Assembly (NCBI GenBank): GCA_949775045.1
Contig: OX459095.1
Coordinates: 34,524,768-34,588,767 of the forward strand
Reading direction: 5' to 3'
Length of the DNA: 64,000 nt
Origin: Metridium senile
Taxonomy: Eukaryota > Cnidaria > Anthozoa > Actiniaria > Metridiidae
Both the position numbers and the translations under genes were made by a program. The notes under the pieces were generated by a model that was given only the letters and a program-made list of their open reading frames with translations, had not been told where the DNA came from and searched no databases. Positions 12,301-20,506 of this stretch are shown piece after piece (position 1 is the first letter of the stretch; every line of letters begins with the position of its first letter).

Positions 12301-15300
12301 TGCCATGCAGTAGTGTAATTTGTAAATATTATTACAGTGCGAATCACAAAACCGTGGGCACCTAGAAATATTTTAGAAATCGTTTTATGTTCGTTGAACA
12401 ACTCAGAAACAACTATATCACCGCAACAAGTTTGACTGATGTGTAGTATGATAAACTTTTTGTAGTTGGAGTTGTTTGTGAGTTAATATACGAATAATAA
12501 ACGATTTCTAAAATATTTATGGGTGCCCACGGTTTTGTGATTCGCACTGTAAGTTATTTTCTTATATTGGTTTAGTTGTCTTATTTTTACCTCAAAAAGA
12601 AGAAAAAATCCCCTTCGCAGTTCCCTGCGCCATCTTGAAAGGTAGCCAGGCCTTTCCATTGAAGTGAGACGAAGGTTGAGCTTACAATGATACACTGAAT
12701 AATTGTTCTGCGAGGTGTTAAAAGGTATGTACCATTGCAAGCTCAACGTTTGTCTCGCTTCGAAGCAAAGGCCCGGTTACCTTTCAAGATGGCGCATTGA
12801 ATTGTGAAGGGTACTATTGACCGTAAAACGTCAAACGGATTTTTAACCGTGACCAATCCGTTAAATTCTAATGTCAATGAATTTATGTTGTTTTGATTTC
12901 AAGACCCAAAGAAAATCGCTGAAGAAGATGATGATTGCGAGGATGATAACGCTGATGATGACAATGATGACACTGTGATGAAATGTGAAGAGTCTAGTAA
13001 GGATGAAGTGAGTCCCTCCAAGAAAGGAAAACGAAAAGCTGCGAACGATATTGACGAAGAAGATCGTGGAACTGCAAAGGTAAAAATGACACTAGTTTAC
13101 TTTCAATTATTAGATTTGTAAATAGATATTTACATACTATGATCAATTGATTTACATGTTATTTACATACTATTTACAAATTCTATTTTACTATTTACAT
13201 AGTATTGAACAACTTACATACTGTGTAAATGTACCTTGATCTTGTTAATCCGTATTTACAGTCTATTTACATACTATGGAAGTTGGTGGCTTTTTTCAGT
13301 GTATAACGAGCTTAGTAATAAAAACAAACACGATTATTTAATGTAGTTGCTGTTTGTCACTTAGAAATTTGTCACTGAGAAAGAGATGTATGATACTTGC
13401 AGTGCAAATGGCCGTTGAAAAAAATTGTGTCCAATGATAGTGATGATTCTGATGTAGATGATGATGATGATGATGATGGATAAGATATTGGTAATGATGG
13501 TAATAATAATCATGATGAAAGCGATAATGATGATATTGATGATGACGATTATTACGACAACAATGATAGTGCCGGATAACGATGATAGTGATAGTGATGA
13601 TGATGATAGTGATAGTGATGATAGTGAAAGTGATAGTGATAGTGATGATGATGATAGTGATGGTAGTAATGATGATATTGATGATGATGATAGTGATAGT
13701 GATGATAGTGATGACAGTGATAGTGATGATAGTGATAGTGATGATAGTGATAGTGATGATAGTGATGACAGTGATAGTGATGATAGTGATAGTGATGATA
13801 GTGATAGTGATAGTGATATTGATGATGACGGTGGTGGTGGTTTTATTGATGATAATGATGATGAGTGTAATGGTGATGATAGTAACAATACTATCGGTAA
13901 TAATGATAGCAATAATAATTAGTCTTATGATTACAATGATTACAATGATAAATAGTGATGCTACTAATAATGCAGAATAACAATATGACTACAGTGTTAC
14001 TCTTTGGTTTTAACAGAAACAAGTATGTAAATATGGACCCAAGTGCTACCAGACAAATCCTGAACACTTGAAGAGATACTTGCATATCACCGTATGTAGT
14101 CCATTTGAAGCGATTTGATCGTGTGAATAGACCACAATATTATACTCTTGAACCCTCCCCTTACTACCCCTCTGAGGCATAACGAACTTGGCAGTGACCA
14201 GTCCCTGTGATTGACTCCTACTAAAACACACTACACTCACTAACTTGCATTAGGGCATGTAAAAGAACCACCGAGGACGTAACGAACCCTGGAAGTGGCC
14301 AGTCCCTGTGATTGATTCCTACTAACCCACACTACACTCACTAACCTGCATTGGGGCATGTAAAAGAACCACTGAGGACGTAACAAACCCTGGCAGTGAC
14401 CAATCCCTGTGATTGACTCCTTCTAGCACACACTACACTCTCTAACCTGCATTGGGGCATGTAAAAGAACCACTGAGGACGTAACAAACCCTGGCAGTGA
14501 CCAACCTCTGTGATTCACTCCTTCTAGCACACACTACACTCTCTAACCTGCATTGGGGCATGTAAAAGAACCACTGAGGACGTAACAAACCCTGGCAGTG
14601 ACCAACCTCTGTGATTGACTCCTTCTAGCACACACTACACCCACTAACCTGCATTGGGGCATGTAAAAGAACCACTGAGGACCACCCTCATTGACAGACT
14701 GACTCATACACATTGATTGCTTCATAAATTGATAAATAATCATCCGTTTGATTAATTCATAGGCAAAAACAGAGCAGCCAGGTGACCCTTCTGAGGTTTG
14801 CTATATCTTTTTATTTGATATAGGTGTGGTATGAAACTAAACTTACATCTGGGTTCAATTATTTATGTGTTATTAGTAGGATCAAAATAATTACTTTATG
14901 AAATCTTTTATTTCTACAGAAGCTGCCATCGCTGTTTTCTGGACTTCAAATGTTCATCCCCGAGGAAATGAAAGATTATAAGAAATTAATGCGATATATC
15001 ATAGCGTATCCTTTGTTGTCATTGTGATAATAATAATGGTGGTTGGGTTACGGTAGTCTCTTTTACAGGCTTTTCAATGTCATGAGCTTCCTGTTTAGGG
15101 AGAGGGAGAATGGGATCGATAAAGGGGAAGGCAGCAACTTCTCTTTCTAACACAGCGGTCCAACAACATTTTGCGTGCGTGGCAAAAAATAACCATGAAA
15201 AGCTAGTATGAAGTTAGTATTGTGGGTGGCCTGGCGGTGAGAGCGCTGGCCTCTCACCGCTGTTGTCCAGGTTCGAGTTCCGGCTCGGTCATGGATTATA

Positions 15301-16682
15301 TGTGAGTTGAGTTTGCTTGATGTGTTCTTTTTTATTTTATTTTATTTATAGTCATACCAAATCTGCTCTAGTCTCTTCAATACTAGAGTGATACTTGATA
15401 CACTGTATTTGCAATCATCTTTTGTTGAACCCCCTACATTGTTAGAACTTAACTGTGTTTTATTAGCTATGATGGAGATGTCGTATCAGAGTTATGCAAA
15501 GAATCTGCCAGTCATATTATTGCTGACAGCAAGGTTTGTAAATGGCCTGCAATGCTGGCGCGCTACTTATCACACTTGTCTTTTTGGCATGACTTTTTCA
15601 ATCCTCCAAACAAACCATTCAAACTAGAACACATACATTAGAAATCTATCGATTGCCCTTGGCGGGACTCGAACCCATGGTCTTAGCCTACAAGGCGGCT
15701 CTAGGGTTTTGGGAGAGAAGGGGAGGGAAGAGGGAAGAAGGGAGAACCTGCAGACAAACCCCTCTTTTTTGACTCTACGCCCCCTAGTAAACACTAGTCG
15801 TTCTGGTATCCATCAATGTCAATAAACATCAAAAAATGTCATTATCAACCAATCAGGTAGACGTTGAAAATTGATAGAATGAACGAGCGTATCAGTTTGT
15901 AAATACAACTGAATGCCGTATAGAACAAGATCGAACTCTAAATTAGTAAATCTAAAGAAAATAGAACTCTCACATCTACAAGTAAATCGAAATGGTGAAA
16001 CCAGCCAATGAAACATCATGAAAGTCCAGATTATTATTAACTGTTGTTGAGCTTTAGAATAGTGTCATTTTATCATATATACGTCAAATAACTGTTTGAT
16101 GTATTTTTAAATGAAACTTACGGCGGGATTTGAAATACGAAAAAGAATGGGCGGGATTCCGAGGGTAATGGCGGCGGGAATTCTGGATTTCAGAACCCTG
16201 TTGTGGACCCTCAGAAGTGTACGACTAAAACTATCAACTATTAGCGCTATCAAAAGTTATGAAAAAAACTCTTTCAATCGACATTTTTGAAATGACGTCA
16301 CAAACAATTTCAACAACACTGTTGTATATCGATTCCCTGCTAGCAGAGTCTTCCACAGTTTGATCTAAGACTCTGCTAGCAGGGAAGTAGATCGATTAAT
16401 GTAACGTTCAATGTTATCTAGCAGCGCTGTACAATTTGACGAAAGTTAATATGTTTCCATTCTTTAGCGGTAGTTTGTTCCCGTGCTTGGTTTGGAATTT
16501 GTAAATATCATTACAAAGAATCGAGACAGTGGTACTAGATAATGTGAAGCTGCAGATTGTAAATTCTTTGTATTTTTCAGGTCTCGCATGGGGGTAAAGG
16601 CGTTGTAGTAAGTGCTGATTGGATATGGAAATGTATAAAGAAGAACAAGATTGTACCCGTTAAAAAATACTTGTTAGAATAA
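305..16682 (+). CDS. LIG3: DNA ligase III, 3' 24 exons (5' part outside window)
   Basis: ATP-dependent ligase that seals single-strand breaks in nuclear base-excision/single-strand-break repair and in mitochondria. Exons, all with GT-AG introns and one continuous frame: 305-467, 683-727, 1547-1633, 2222-2379, 2959-3124, 4095-4184, 4516-4581, 4754-4822, 5531-5593, 6006-6085, 6361-6448, 7219-7296, 7857-7892, 9276-9363, 9999-10141, 10376-10450, 10787-10933, 11517-11547, 12904-13079, 14017-14091, 14763-14795, 14920-15005, 15467-15533, 16581-16682 (TAA 16680-16682). This gives 736 residues. Numbering from the window edge, residues 1-206 finish the DNA-binding domain; the adenylated lysine is K229 in EIKYDGERVQ; other nucleotidyltransferase motifs are SRSLKP, LDSE, EGLEGLVLKD and KRHWLK; the OB fold contains ISIRFPR. 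Residues ~559-600 are very acidic, 617-641 form a PBZ finger and 653-736 a BRCT domain. The first exon starts with a one-base partial codon, so the N-terminal PARP-like zinc finger and any mitochondrial leader are upstream. Splice sites were chosen by frame and similarity to vertebrate LIG3, not by cDNA. Confidence 0.95.
1722..1819 (+). other. Exon-like open segment of unknown origin
   Basis: An acceptor (TGTATGCAG) and donor (ACG|GTAAAT) bound 98 bp. The frame starting DDQWEALVASVKIV stays open and has protein-like composition. The segment is not a multiple of three in the phase required by the flanking LIG3 exons, and vertebrate LIG3 has nothing at this point. It could be a poison exon, a relic of another gene, or chance. 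Confidence 0.25.
2017..2119. mobile_element. hAT-type MITE with 8-bp target duplication
   Basis: About 103 bp with inverted ends (TAGCCTGAGA at left, TCTCAGGCTA at right) in a LIG3 intron. It is flanked by the direct 8-bp repeat TATTGTTA at 2009-2016 and 2120-2127, the duplication length of hAT elements. No coding capacity. Confidence 0.8.
4095..4184 (+). other. LIG3: LIG3 exon carrying the adenylation-site lysine (motif I)
   Basis: A 30-codon exon bounded by TTATAAG and GTAATA. It contains EIKYDGERVQ, the ligase motif I (KxDG). The lysine (codon 4161-4163) is the residue that forms the lysyl-AMP intermediate. The motif is intact, so the gene looks catalytically competent. Confidence 0.95.
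4634..4722. mobile_element. Short foldback element
   Basis: Inverted arms 4634-4662 and 4694-4722 differ at only a few of 29 positions and enclose a ~31-bp loop. It is non-coding and lies in the LIG3 intron between exons 4516-4581 and 4754-4822. Confidence 0.7.
4868..5133. mobile_element. MITE with ~70-bp inverted arms
   Basis: The left arm (from TATACACCTATTTCAATTAA) is repeated inverted at the right end (…TTGAAATAGATGTATAC) with few mismatches. Both arms include the word for GTTGTCCATCTGGAATGG and its complement. Non-coding. Confidence 0.75.
6481..6703. mobile_element. MITE family A, copy 1
   Basis: About 220 bp with long inverted ends containing TGCGCCATCTTGAAA at the left and TTTCAAGATGGCGCA at the right. 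A second member of the same family is at 12609-12812, which identifies it as a dispersed family. In a LIG3 intron. Confidence 0.8.
7354..7537. repeat. Widely spaced inverted repeat
   Basis: TGCAAAGGATGTCGGT at 7354-7369 is exactly inverted at 7522-7537. The spacer is AT-rich and non-coding. It may be a decayed MITE. Confidence 0.5.
7982..8386. mobile_element. MITE of ~400 bp with internal hairpin
   Basis: Ends share an inverted ~30-bp sequence (AAAGACCCATGGTCACTTA at left, its near complement at 8356-8386). A second, shorter hairpin at about 8170-8230 lies inside. Non-coding, in a LIG3 intron. Confidence 0.65.
8969..9160. mobile_element. MITE with ~40-bp inverted arms
   Basis: GCACCGCTGTAC at the left end is inverted at the right end; similarity runs about 40 bp inward on each arm. 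Non-coding, in the intron before exon 9276-9363. Confidence 0.7.
9840..9945. repeat. C/A-rich low-complexity tract
   Basis: Runs of CCCTCCCCCC, ACACACATATATATA and CCACCACCCACCC lie 50-160 bp upstream of the LIG3 exon starting at 9999. Confidence 0.7.
10281..10352. repeat. 27-bp minisatellite, about 3 copies
   Basis: TAGTGTTTGTACTCTAT recurs at 10281, 10308 and 10335 with a short variable spacer, just upstream of exon 10376-10450. Confidence 0.8.
10515..10555 (-). repeat. tRNA-related SINE fragment (A-box half)
   Basis: The - strand reads as a tRNA 5' half with an A-box-like GTGGTGTAGTTGTTAACAC. No B box follows. Probably a truncated tRNA-derived SINE. Confidence 0.35.
10950..11415. mobile_element. 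Foldback element beside a LIG3 splice donor
   Basis: Inverted arms of ~90 bp (about 10951-11046 and 11325-11414) share CGACTACGCGACTAG and the AAAAAACG…GTCGC segment. The left end starts about 17 bp after the donor of exon 10787-10933. Non-coding interior. Confidence 0.7.
11591..12054. mobile_element. MITE/foldback with ~155-bp arms
   Basis: Arms at 11591-11746 and 11900-12054 are inverted copies, starting TTTAAAGTGCACCTGA and ending at the complementary word TTCAGGTGCACTTTAAA. Each arm shows an open frame only because the other arm mirrors it. No gene is claimed. Confidence 0.8.
12335..12549. mobile_element. Tc1/mariner-like MITE with TA duplication
   Basis: Terminal inverted repeats of about 50 bp begin CAGTGCGAATCACAAAACC and are flanked on both sides by TA (12333-12334, 12550-12551). 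The interior is non-coding. The TA target fits the Tc1/mariner class. Confidence 0.75.
12609..12812. mobile_element. MITE family A, copy 2
   Basis: Same family as 6481-6703: CCCCTTCGCAGTTCCCTGCG at the left end, inverted at the right, with matching inner words such as GCAAGCTCAACG. It lies ~90 bp upstream of the LIG3 exon at 12904. Confidence 0.8.
13105..13275. repeat. Degenerate TTTACATACTA repeats
   Basis: The word TTTACATACTAT and close variants recur irregularly across this part of the LIG3 intron. Non-coding. Confidence 0.6.
13435..13925. repeat. GAT/GATGATAGT microsatellite
   Basis: Nearly 500 bp of GAT, GATAGT and GATGATAGT units in the LIG3 intron between the acidic-linker exon and the PBZ exon. 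The apparent Asp/Ser-rich open frames on the + strand and Ser/Leu-rich frames on the - strand are by-products of the triplet repeat. Confidence 0.95.
14017..14091 (+). other. LIG3: LIG3 exon encoding a PBZ-type zinc finger
   Basis: This 25-codon phase-0 exon encodes VCKYGPKCYQTNPEHLKRYL followed by H. The spacing C-x5-C-x6-H-x5-H and the YG, CY and NPxH positions match the poly(ADP-ribose)-binding zinc finger (zf-CCHH) of APLF and CHFR. It sits between the acidic linker and the BRCT exons in the same frame. Human LIG3 has an N-terminal PARP-like finger but no finger here. PAR binding is inferred from the family. Confidence 0.85.
14165..14690. repeat. Tandem repeat, ~101-bp period, ~5 copies
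   Basis: The phrase GGGGCATGTAAAAGAACCAC recurs about every 101 bp (near 14253, 14354, 14455, 14556, 14656), with CCTGGCAGTGACC and ACACACTACAC in each unit. The array fills the LIG3 intron directly after the PBZ exon. Confidence 0.9.
15222..15340 (+). repeat. tRNA-derived SINE
   Basis: A tRNA-like head with an A-box-like TGGCGGTGAGAGCGCTGG and B box GGTTCGAGTTCC (15270-15281) is followed by a tail ATGTGAGTTGAGTTTG and an AT-rich end. It is a pol III type element in a LIG3 intron. Confidence 0.65.
15650..15705 (-). repeat. tRNA-related SINE fragment (B-box half)
   Basis: The - strand carries GGGTTCGAGTCCCGCC, a canonical B box with T arm, preceded by a tRNA-like anticodon-arm remnant. The 5' half is missing. 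Confidence 0.5.
16328..16396. repeat. Hairpin in the last LIG3 intron
   Basis: The arms CCCTGCTAGCAGAGTCTT and its complement AAGACTCTGCTAGCAGGG are perfect and close together, with ATCGAT extending both outer ends. The CCTGCTAGC core also occurs in the foldback at 17971-18058. Confidence 0.7.
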
Positions 16683-17348
16683 TAACAATGTCATCAAAGT
16701 TTCTGACTTTGGCAGATCCATCGATAAAAATATAACAACGATTTCGCAGAACGAATTTTAATCTGGTAATAAGTCAAATAACCTGCTAATATAAGCAGGT
16801 TCTCACCTCACTGAATATACTAGTTTACGCGCAAGTTTCATATTCACGGCTTCACAATTATTTTTCACAAGCCAATGAGAAATAGATGAGCGTTAGCCTG
16901 TTTCACGTGTACTAGCTCTAAGCGTGCTAAACAACAGACAAACAAGCAAATTCTAAAGAATATATTACACGCTATCGAGGCTGAGATTGATCGACGAGAA
17001 CTGGAAAGATCAATTAAAATTATAAGCAAAAACAACAAGCCTCATGAGCATCGATAGATTATGTGAAATAATTATATTATTTAATCAATTATTTATTAAA
17101 GATTTTGATACAGCAATCCCATGCACAACGTATGTAATACAATTTCAATAAATATATACATGCTCAAAGCACAGTAATTTAGAATTGACAAATAGGCTAG
17201 CATTGTGCAGGGCGGTTCCTTCAACCGAGGCCACCTCCAAAAAACTCAAAATGAATCTTTTTGACATCAAACAAAGAACTTGTGGAGGGTTCTCACAGGC
17301 TAAGATATTTCTTATGCAATTTTGATGTATTTGATTCAGATACACCCT

Positions 17349-17612
17349 ATCCGAGAAAGTTTGTCACCCGTGAAAAGCACAAAAGCTAGTGGCGCAAAGG
17401 ATCATGGATCAGTTCAGAAACTAAATTTGCATTCGGAACGCCTTTCTTGTTGTTTGATAAGTCAAAATAGACATTTCTCAATAATATATTGACAAGTGTA
17501 GCAATGTGGCCATGAAATCCTTCCGTTCTAATAAAGTATACATAGGTAACCCATAATCCCATGCGCTACTAGCTTGTAGGCTTTTCACTTCACGGGTGAC
17601 AAAGTGTCTCGG
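17349..17612. mobile_element. MITE with ~50-bp inverted ends
   Basis: The left end reads CCGAGAAAGTTTGTCACCCG and the right end its near complement (CGGGTGACAAAGTGTCTCGG). Arms extend inward through AGCTAGTGGCGCA and its complement. Non-coding. Confidence 0.75.
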
Positions 17613-17924
17613 AAACGGTAATTCTATTGTTCAAACACGACCGTTCACGACCGTGATTGCATAATTTTGTTTTTGTAACCTAGGTTGAGGTCATTGCACT
17701 GCAAAAACTACAAGCTGACGTTATAATTAATGAGTTACAATATCATAATTATATTATCACTGAATAAAATTATAACCAAAAAAATGGATATTGCGTGAAT
17801 TATTATAAACTACAAAATCTTGAGAAAAGCGTGAGTGTGCAATGATAAGATAAAACAAAATTAAACATCCCATATAACTCGTCTAACTTCAATAGATATG
17901 TATTAGTAGGGTGAAGACATTTCG

Positions 17925-18520
17925 AGTGAAGTCATTTAACCCGTGAAATAGAAATTTCTTGCGGAATCGAGTTGGCCCTGCTAGCCGGGATAACTCTATT
18001 GTCTTCAATTCCCCGGGGAACACAAAACAATAGAGTTATCCCGGCTAGCAGGGACAACTCGCCATCATATAAACAGCCCCTAATAGAACGATTTCATTTA
18101 CGCGTTTTTAACATCCAAATATGTTTTGTCGAGTATTTAATATGCAAATGAGTTGTCACCTTGCTAATCAAGGCATACGCATGGCGGCAAAGTTCATGGC
18201 TATTTAGCGGCTACATAATTTGCACTAAAAGATAGTTGACATTTTTTGACAATTTCTGCTTAATTATTTTTTTTTTACAGCGAGAATCATACCCCAGTGA
18301 ATGAGCTGTGAAGCTGCCCACGTGCGCTTGCCTCACTTGTCGAGCTGACAACTCATTTGCATGTTAAATACTCGACAAAACATACTTGCATGTTAAAAAC
18401 GCTTATGTGAAATCGTTCTATTAGTCAAATAGACTCAAGAGAAAACAATGGAATTAATTAAGGTCTACTAAAGAGTGTTAGTCTTATATCTATTTCACAG
18501 GTTAAATGACTTCACTCTAG
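17925..18520. mobile_element. Nested foldback elements at the array edge
   Basis: Outer arms GAGTGAAGTCATTTAAC (17933-17949 region) and the complement at about 18500-18518 enclose two inner foldbacks: 17971-18058 (arms of ~30 bp around CTGCTAGCCGGGATAACTC) and 18081-18424 (arms of ~78 bp beginning TAATAGAACGATTTCA). This looks like insertion of elements into one another about 80 bp left of the macrosatellite. Confidence 0.65.
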
Positions 18521-18689
18521 TCATGAGTTTAATCTAATTTTTAAATAAGACAGCTTTTTAAGGATATAAAAAAGTGCAATTGAATGTAAAAATTGGGATG
18601 TTGATGATAACCGACAAACATTTTGCTACTAAACCGACACTGTTAACTTGTAGAAAGTGCGCACAAATATGGATCTGACTTGCAACTTA

Positions 18690-18760
18690 TGATTGTTACG
18701 TCACGTTGAATGACGGCTTTATCACGTGATTATGACGTCATGGCGAGCGCGCGTGGATTA
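18690..18760. promoter_or_regulatory. E-box / CRE block (unit 1; repeated in other units)
   Basis: TTACGTCA is followed by the palindromic E-box CACGTG (18723-18728), the full palindromic CRE TGACGTCA (18733-18740) and a CpG-rich GCGAGCGCGCG. The block recurs every 1994 bp (for example CRE at 20727-20734). It lies about 690 bp upstream of the ATG of the preceding (lower-numbered) gene and past the 3' end of the gene in its own unit, so it could be a distal promoter or enhancer. In unit 20 (about 56573-56632) the E-box persists but the CRE is lost. Unit 20 itself has no such block upstream. Confidence 0.6.
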
Positions 18761-19052
18761 GAATGACAATTATAGAGTAAAAAGTGAATTGGAACTATGG
18801 TCAAAATGAAATTCATTTTTTTTTATTTTAAAACAAGGTATAATTTTTTAATATTCAACCAATAAAAAGATGAAAAAAACAACAACAATTCAAATTTTTC
18901 TTAATTTTTGGTAATGTCTAAAATTAGGAGTTTTAGCTCAAGTCAAATACTGCTTTCCATCCAAAGTTAACGTTTTTCGCAGCGAAAGCACTCGGAATTA
19001 GAGTACAAAACACAAGAACAACAACAACAACAGTATTTTGACTACTAATATA

Positions 19053-19058
19053 TTTATT
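19053..19058 (-). terminator. Poly(A) signal AATAAA of homeobox unit 1
   Basis: AATAAA on the - strand about 85 nt after the stop codon, in an AT-rich context. It recurs at the same place in the other units and is retained in units 19 and 20. It implies a very short 3' UTR and independent termination of each gene rather than one long array transcript. Confidence 0.65.
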
Positions 19059-19142
19059 TCACATATTTATCTACATATACATTTGTATTTAAAACATAAT
19101 ATCTTCAATTATATTTACAATGACTCTATATTTGTACCGATA

Positions 19143-20041
19143 TCATTGGTAATAATAAGGCGATACTGCATAACTTGGTACAATGTATGGTGGTGGTCTT
19201 ACTCTACTGTACAACGATGGTCTAATAACACGTGGTCTGTAGTACGGTACTGGTCGGTAACTAGTCTGACCGGCCAGGCTGGGCTGCTGTGCTCCACGCA
19301 CAAGCTTCTCTGCAAGACTGTTAAGGTATGCTAACTTGGCTGCTCGTTGTCTGTCGTGGTTCAGTTGGTTTTTCGCACTCACTCGTCGTTTACGATACCA
19401 CAGTTTGACTTGATCTTCGCTGGCATGGATTTCTGTTGCTAGTCGTCGACGTTCTTTCTTGGTGGGGTAGGGCTGGAGGTCGTAGGCTTTGGCGAGGATT
19501 ATCTCCTGGTAGACGGACAGGAATGGTGCTTCTGGACTCTGGATGGTCGGATGATCCGCCCTAGGTGATGACATTGCTGTAGATTAGAAGAAACAAAACA
19601 TATTAGAACAAGACATATATTGCAAGTTGATCGTTACAAAATACATATAGGTAAATAATCATTGTGTTTAAAGGTAAGAGTTTCATACAAGACATTGTCA
19701 TTATAGTCATTCATTTACATCATTCTGAATTCAGCACATTCTAAACCAACAGCCAGAATTCAATCAACTTTTTCCATCATAGAACATATCTTACCTTTAG
19801 TAGTAGTTTGCTTACTATCAGACGAGTAACGGCCCGCTGTACAGGTAGAAGAACGGTCAGTGGTACAAGGCTGGTCAACATGCGTAGTACGTAGAATATC
19901 TTCAATCATAAACGATGACTTTGCCTTGACAGGTCTGCAGGATGGTACTTCTGATTTCACCATTTTGGTATTTGCTTGTGTTTCAAGAGTTGTTTTCTTT
20001 GTGAATGCTTTCGATAGAATGATGCAGTGTGTTGGGGGCAT
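19143..20041 (-). CDS. Divergent homeodomain protein, array copy 1
   Basis: Probable DNA-binding transcription factor, possibly a repressor; family not assigned. Exon 1 is 19795-20041, exon 2 is 19143-19576; the donor is AAAG|GTAAGA, the acceptor CTACAG|CA, and the joined frame gives 226 aa. Residues 43-50 (SFMIEDIL) resemble the eh1/Hep motif that recruits Groucho/TLE. A gapless 60-residue homeodomain fits residues 95-154: L16, Y25, R31, L34, W48 and R53 (homeodomain numbering) are present, but position 51 is Lys (WYRKRR) instead of Asn and position 50 is Arg. The tail (about 175-226) is rich in Pro, Tyr and Arg and ends YYYQ. ATG choice: M1 has A at -3; M27 (KMVKSE) is a good alternative start. 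The eh1-like motif plus ERRRLA and QVKLW suggest a derived ANTP/NKL-type homeobox, which is inference. This is the downstream-most, fully conserved copy. Confidence 0.85.
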
Positions 20042-20046
20042 CTTGG

Positions 20047-20179
20047 TTTTATAGTTTGATTAACACTTCAAAGACCAGCCTACTTTTTGGCGGGAAATTG
20101 AACACGGCGGGCCCGGCCTATTGCCGAGCGCTGGAAGGCGCCACACCGAGGGTTTTGGCGGGAAAAATCCCTTTAAATA
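20047..20179 (-). promoter_or_regulatory. Core promoter of the array gene: TATA-like box and two E2F-type sites
   Basis: Two identical 12-bp words TTTGGCGGGAAA lie at 20086-20097 and 20154-20165, matching the E2F/DP consensus. A - strand TATTTAAA at 20172-20179, about 130 bp before the ATG, would place initiation near 20145. A second TATAAAA at 20047-20053 is only 6 bp before the ATG and would fit only initiation feeding the internal start M27. Between the sites is a CpG-rich stretch. All units repeat this arrangement at +1994-bp steps. In unit 20 the ATG-proximal E2F site has decayed, but the distal one (58008-58019) and the TATTTAAA remain. E2F control would suggest S-phase or germline expression (inference). 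Confidence 0.65.
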
Positions 20180-20506
20180 CTCTGCGCCGAGCTACTGTAG
20201 TCGGAATTGTTCAAAGAGCGGCGGTCGCGGGCATAAATTGATTGATTAATTAAAGAACGATTGAATTGCAATTGAGAAGCATTGTCTGTTCAACACTTTC
20301 CCGTTTGCAAGAACAAAAATTCCAACAGCTCACTTTGGTATACTTTGAAGATAAACTGAATACTCTTAGATAATTAAGTTTCTTATAGTGATTACAATGT
20401 ATACTATTAAAAAAGCTCACCATAACAATGTATCGAATTATATAAATGACAATGTTGTAGCACACGGCAGAATAACAGGAAAATACGTTCTGGTTGTTTG
20501 ACTTAC

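Larger units (their letters stand above)
14920..16682 (+). other. LIG3: LIG3 C-terminal BRCT domain (three exons)
   Basis: Exons 14920-15005, 15467-15533 and 16581-16682 join into about 84 residues of BRCT type: a YDGDVV turn, a SHII strand and the conserved tryptophan in SADWIWKCI, ending KKYLLE before the stop. In vertebrates this domain of LIG3alpha pairs with the XRCC1 BRCT2 domain; its presence suggests the somatic, XRCC1-binding form. Confidence 0.9.
16683..18590. other. Intergenic region between LIG3 and the array
   Basis: No gene is recognised. The stretch holds the LIG3 3' region and the foldback elements listed separately (17349-17612, 17925-18520). An AATAAA on the + strand near 17148-17153 could be a polyadenylation signal but is far from the LIG3 stop. 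The remainder is AT-rich and without open frames of note. Confidence 0.6.

Noticed and set aside
13361..13980. Long Asp/Ser-rich and Ser/Leu-rich open frames on both strands
   Set aside because: They are frames of the GAT microsatellite inside a LIG3 intron. The triplet period keeps all frames open; no splice or start context supports a gene.
19038..19334. 98-codon + strand frame opposite exon 2, repeated in many units
   Set aside because: It is antisense to the homeobox exon and is broken in the units carrying Ser211, so it is not conserved as a protein.
19860..20241. 64- and 70-codon + strand frames over exon 1 and the promoter, repeated in all units
   Set aside because: They recur only because the units are identical. 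One is antisense to exon 1, the other covers the E2F/TATA promoter; no independent support.
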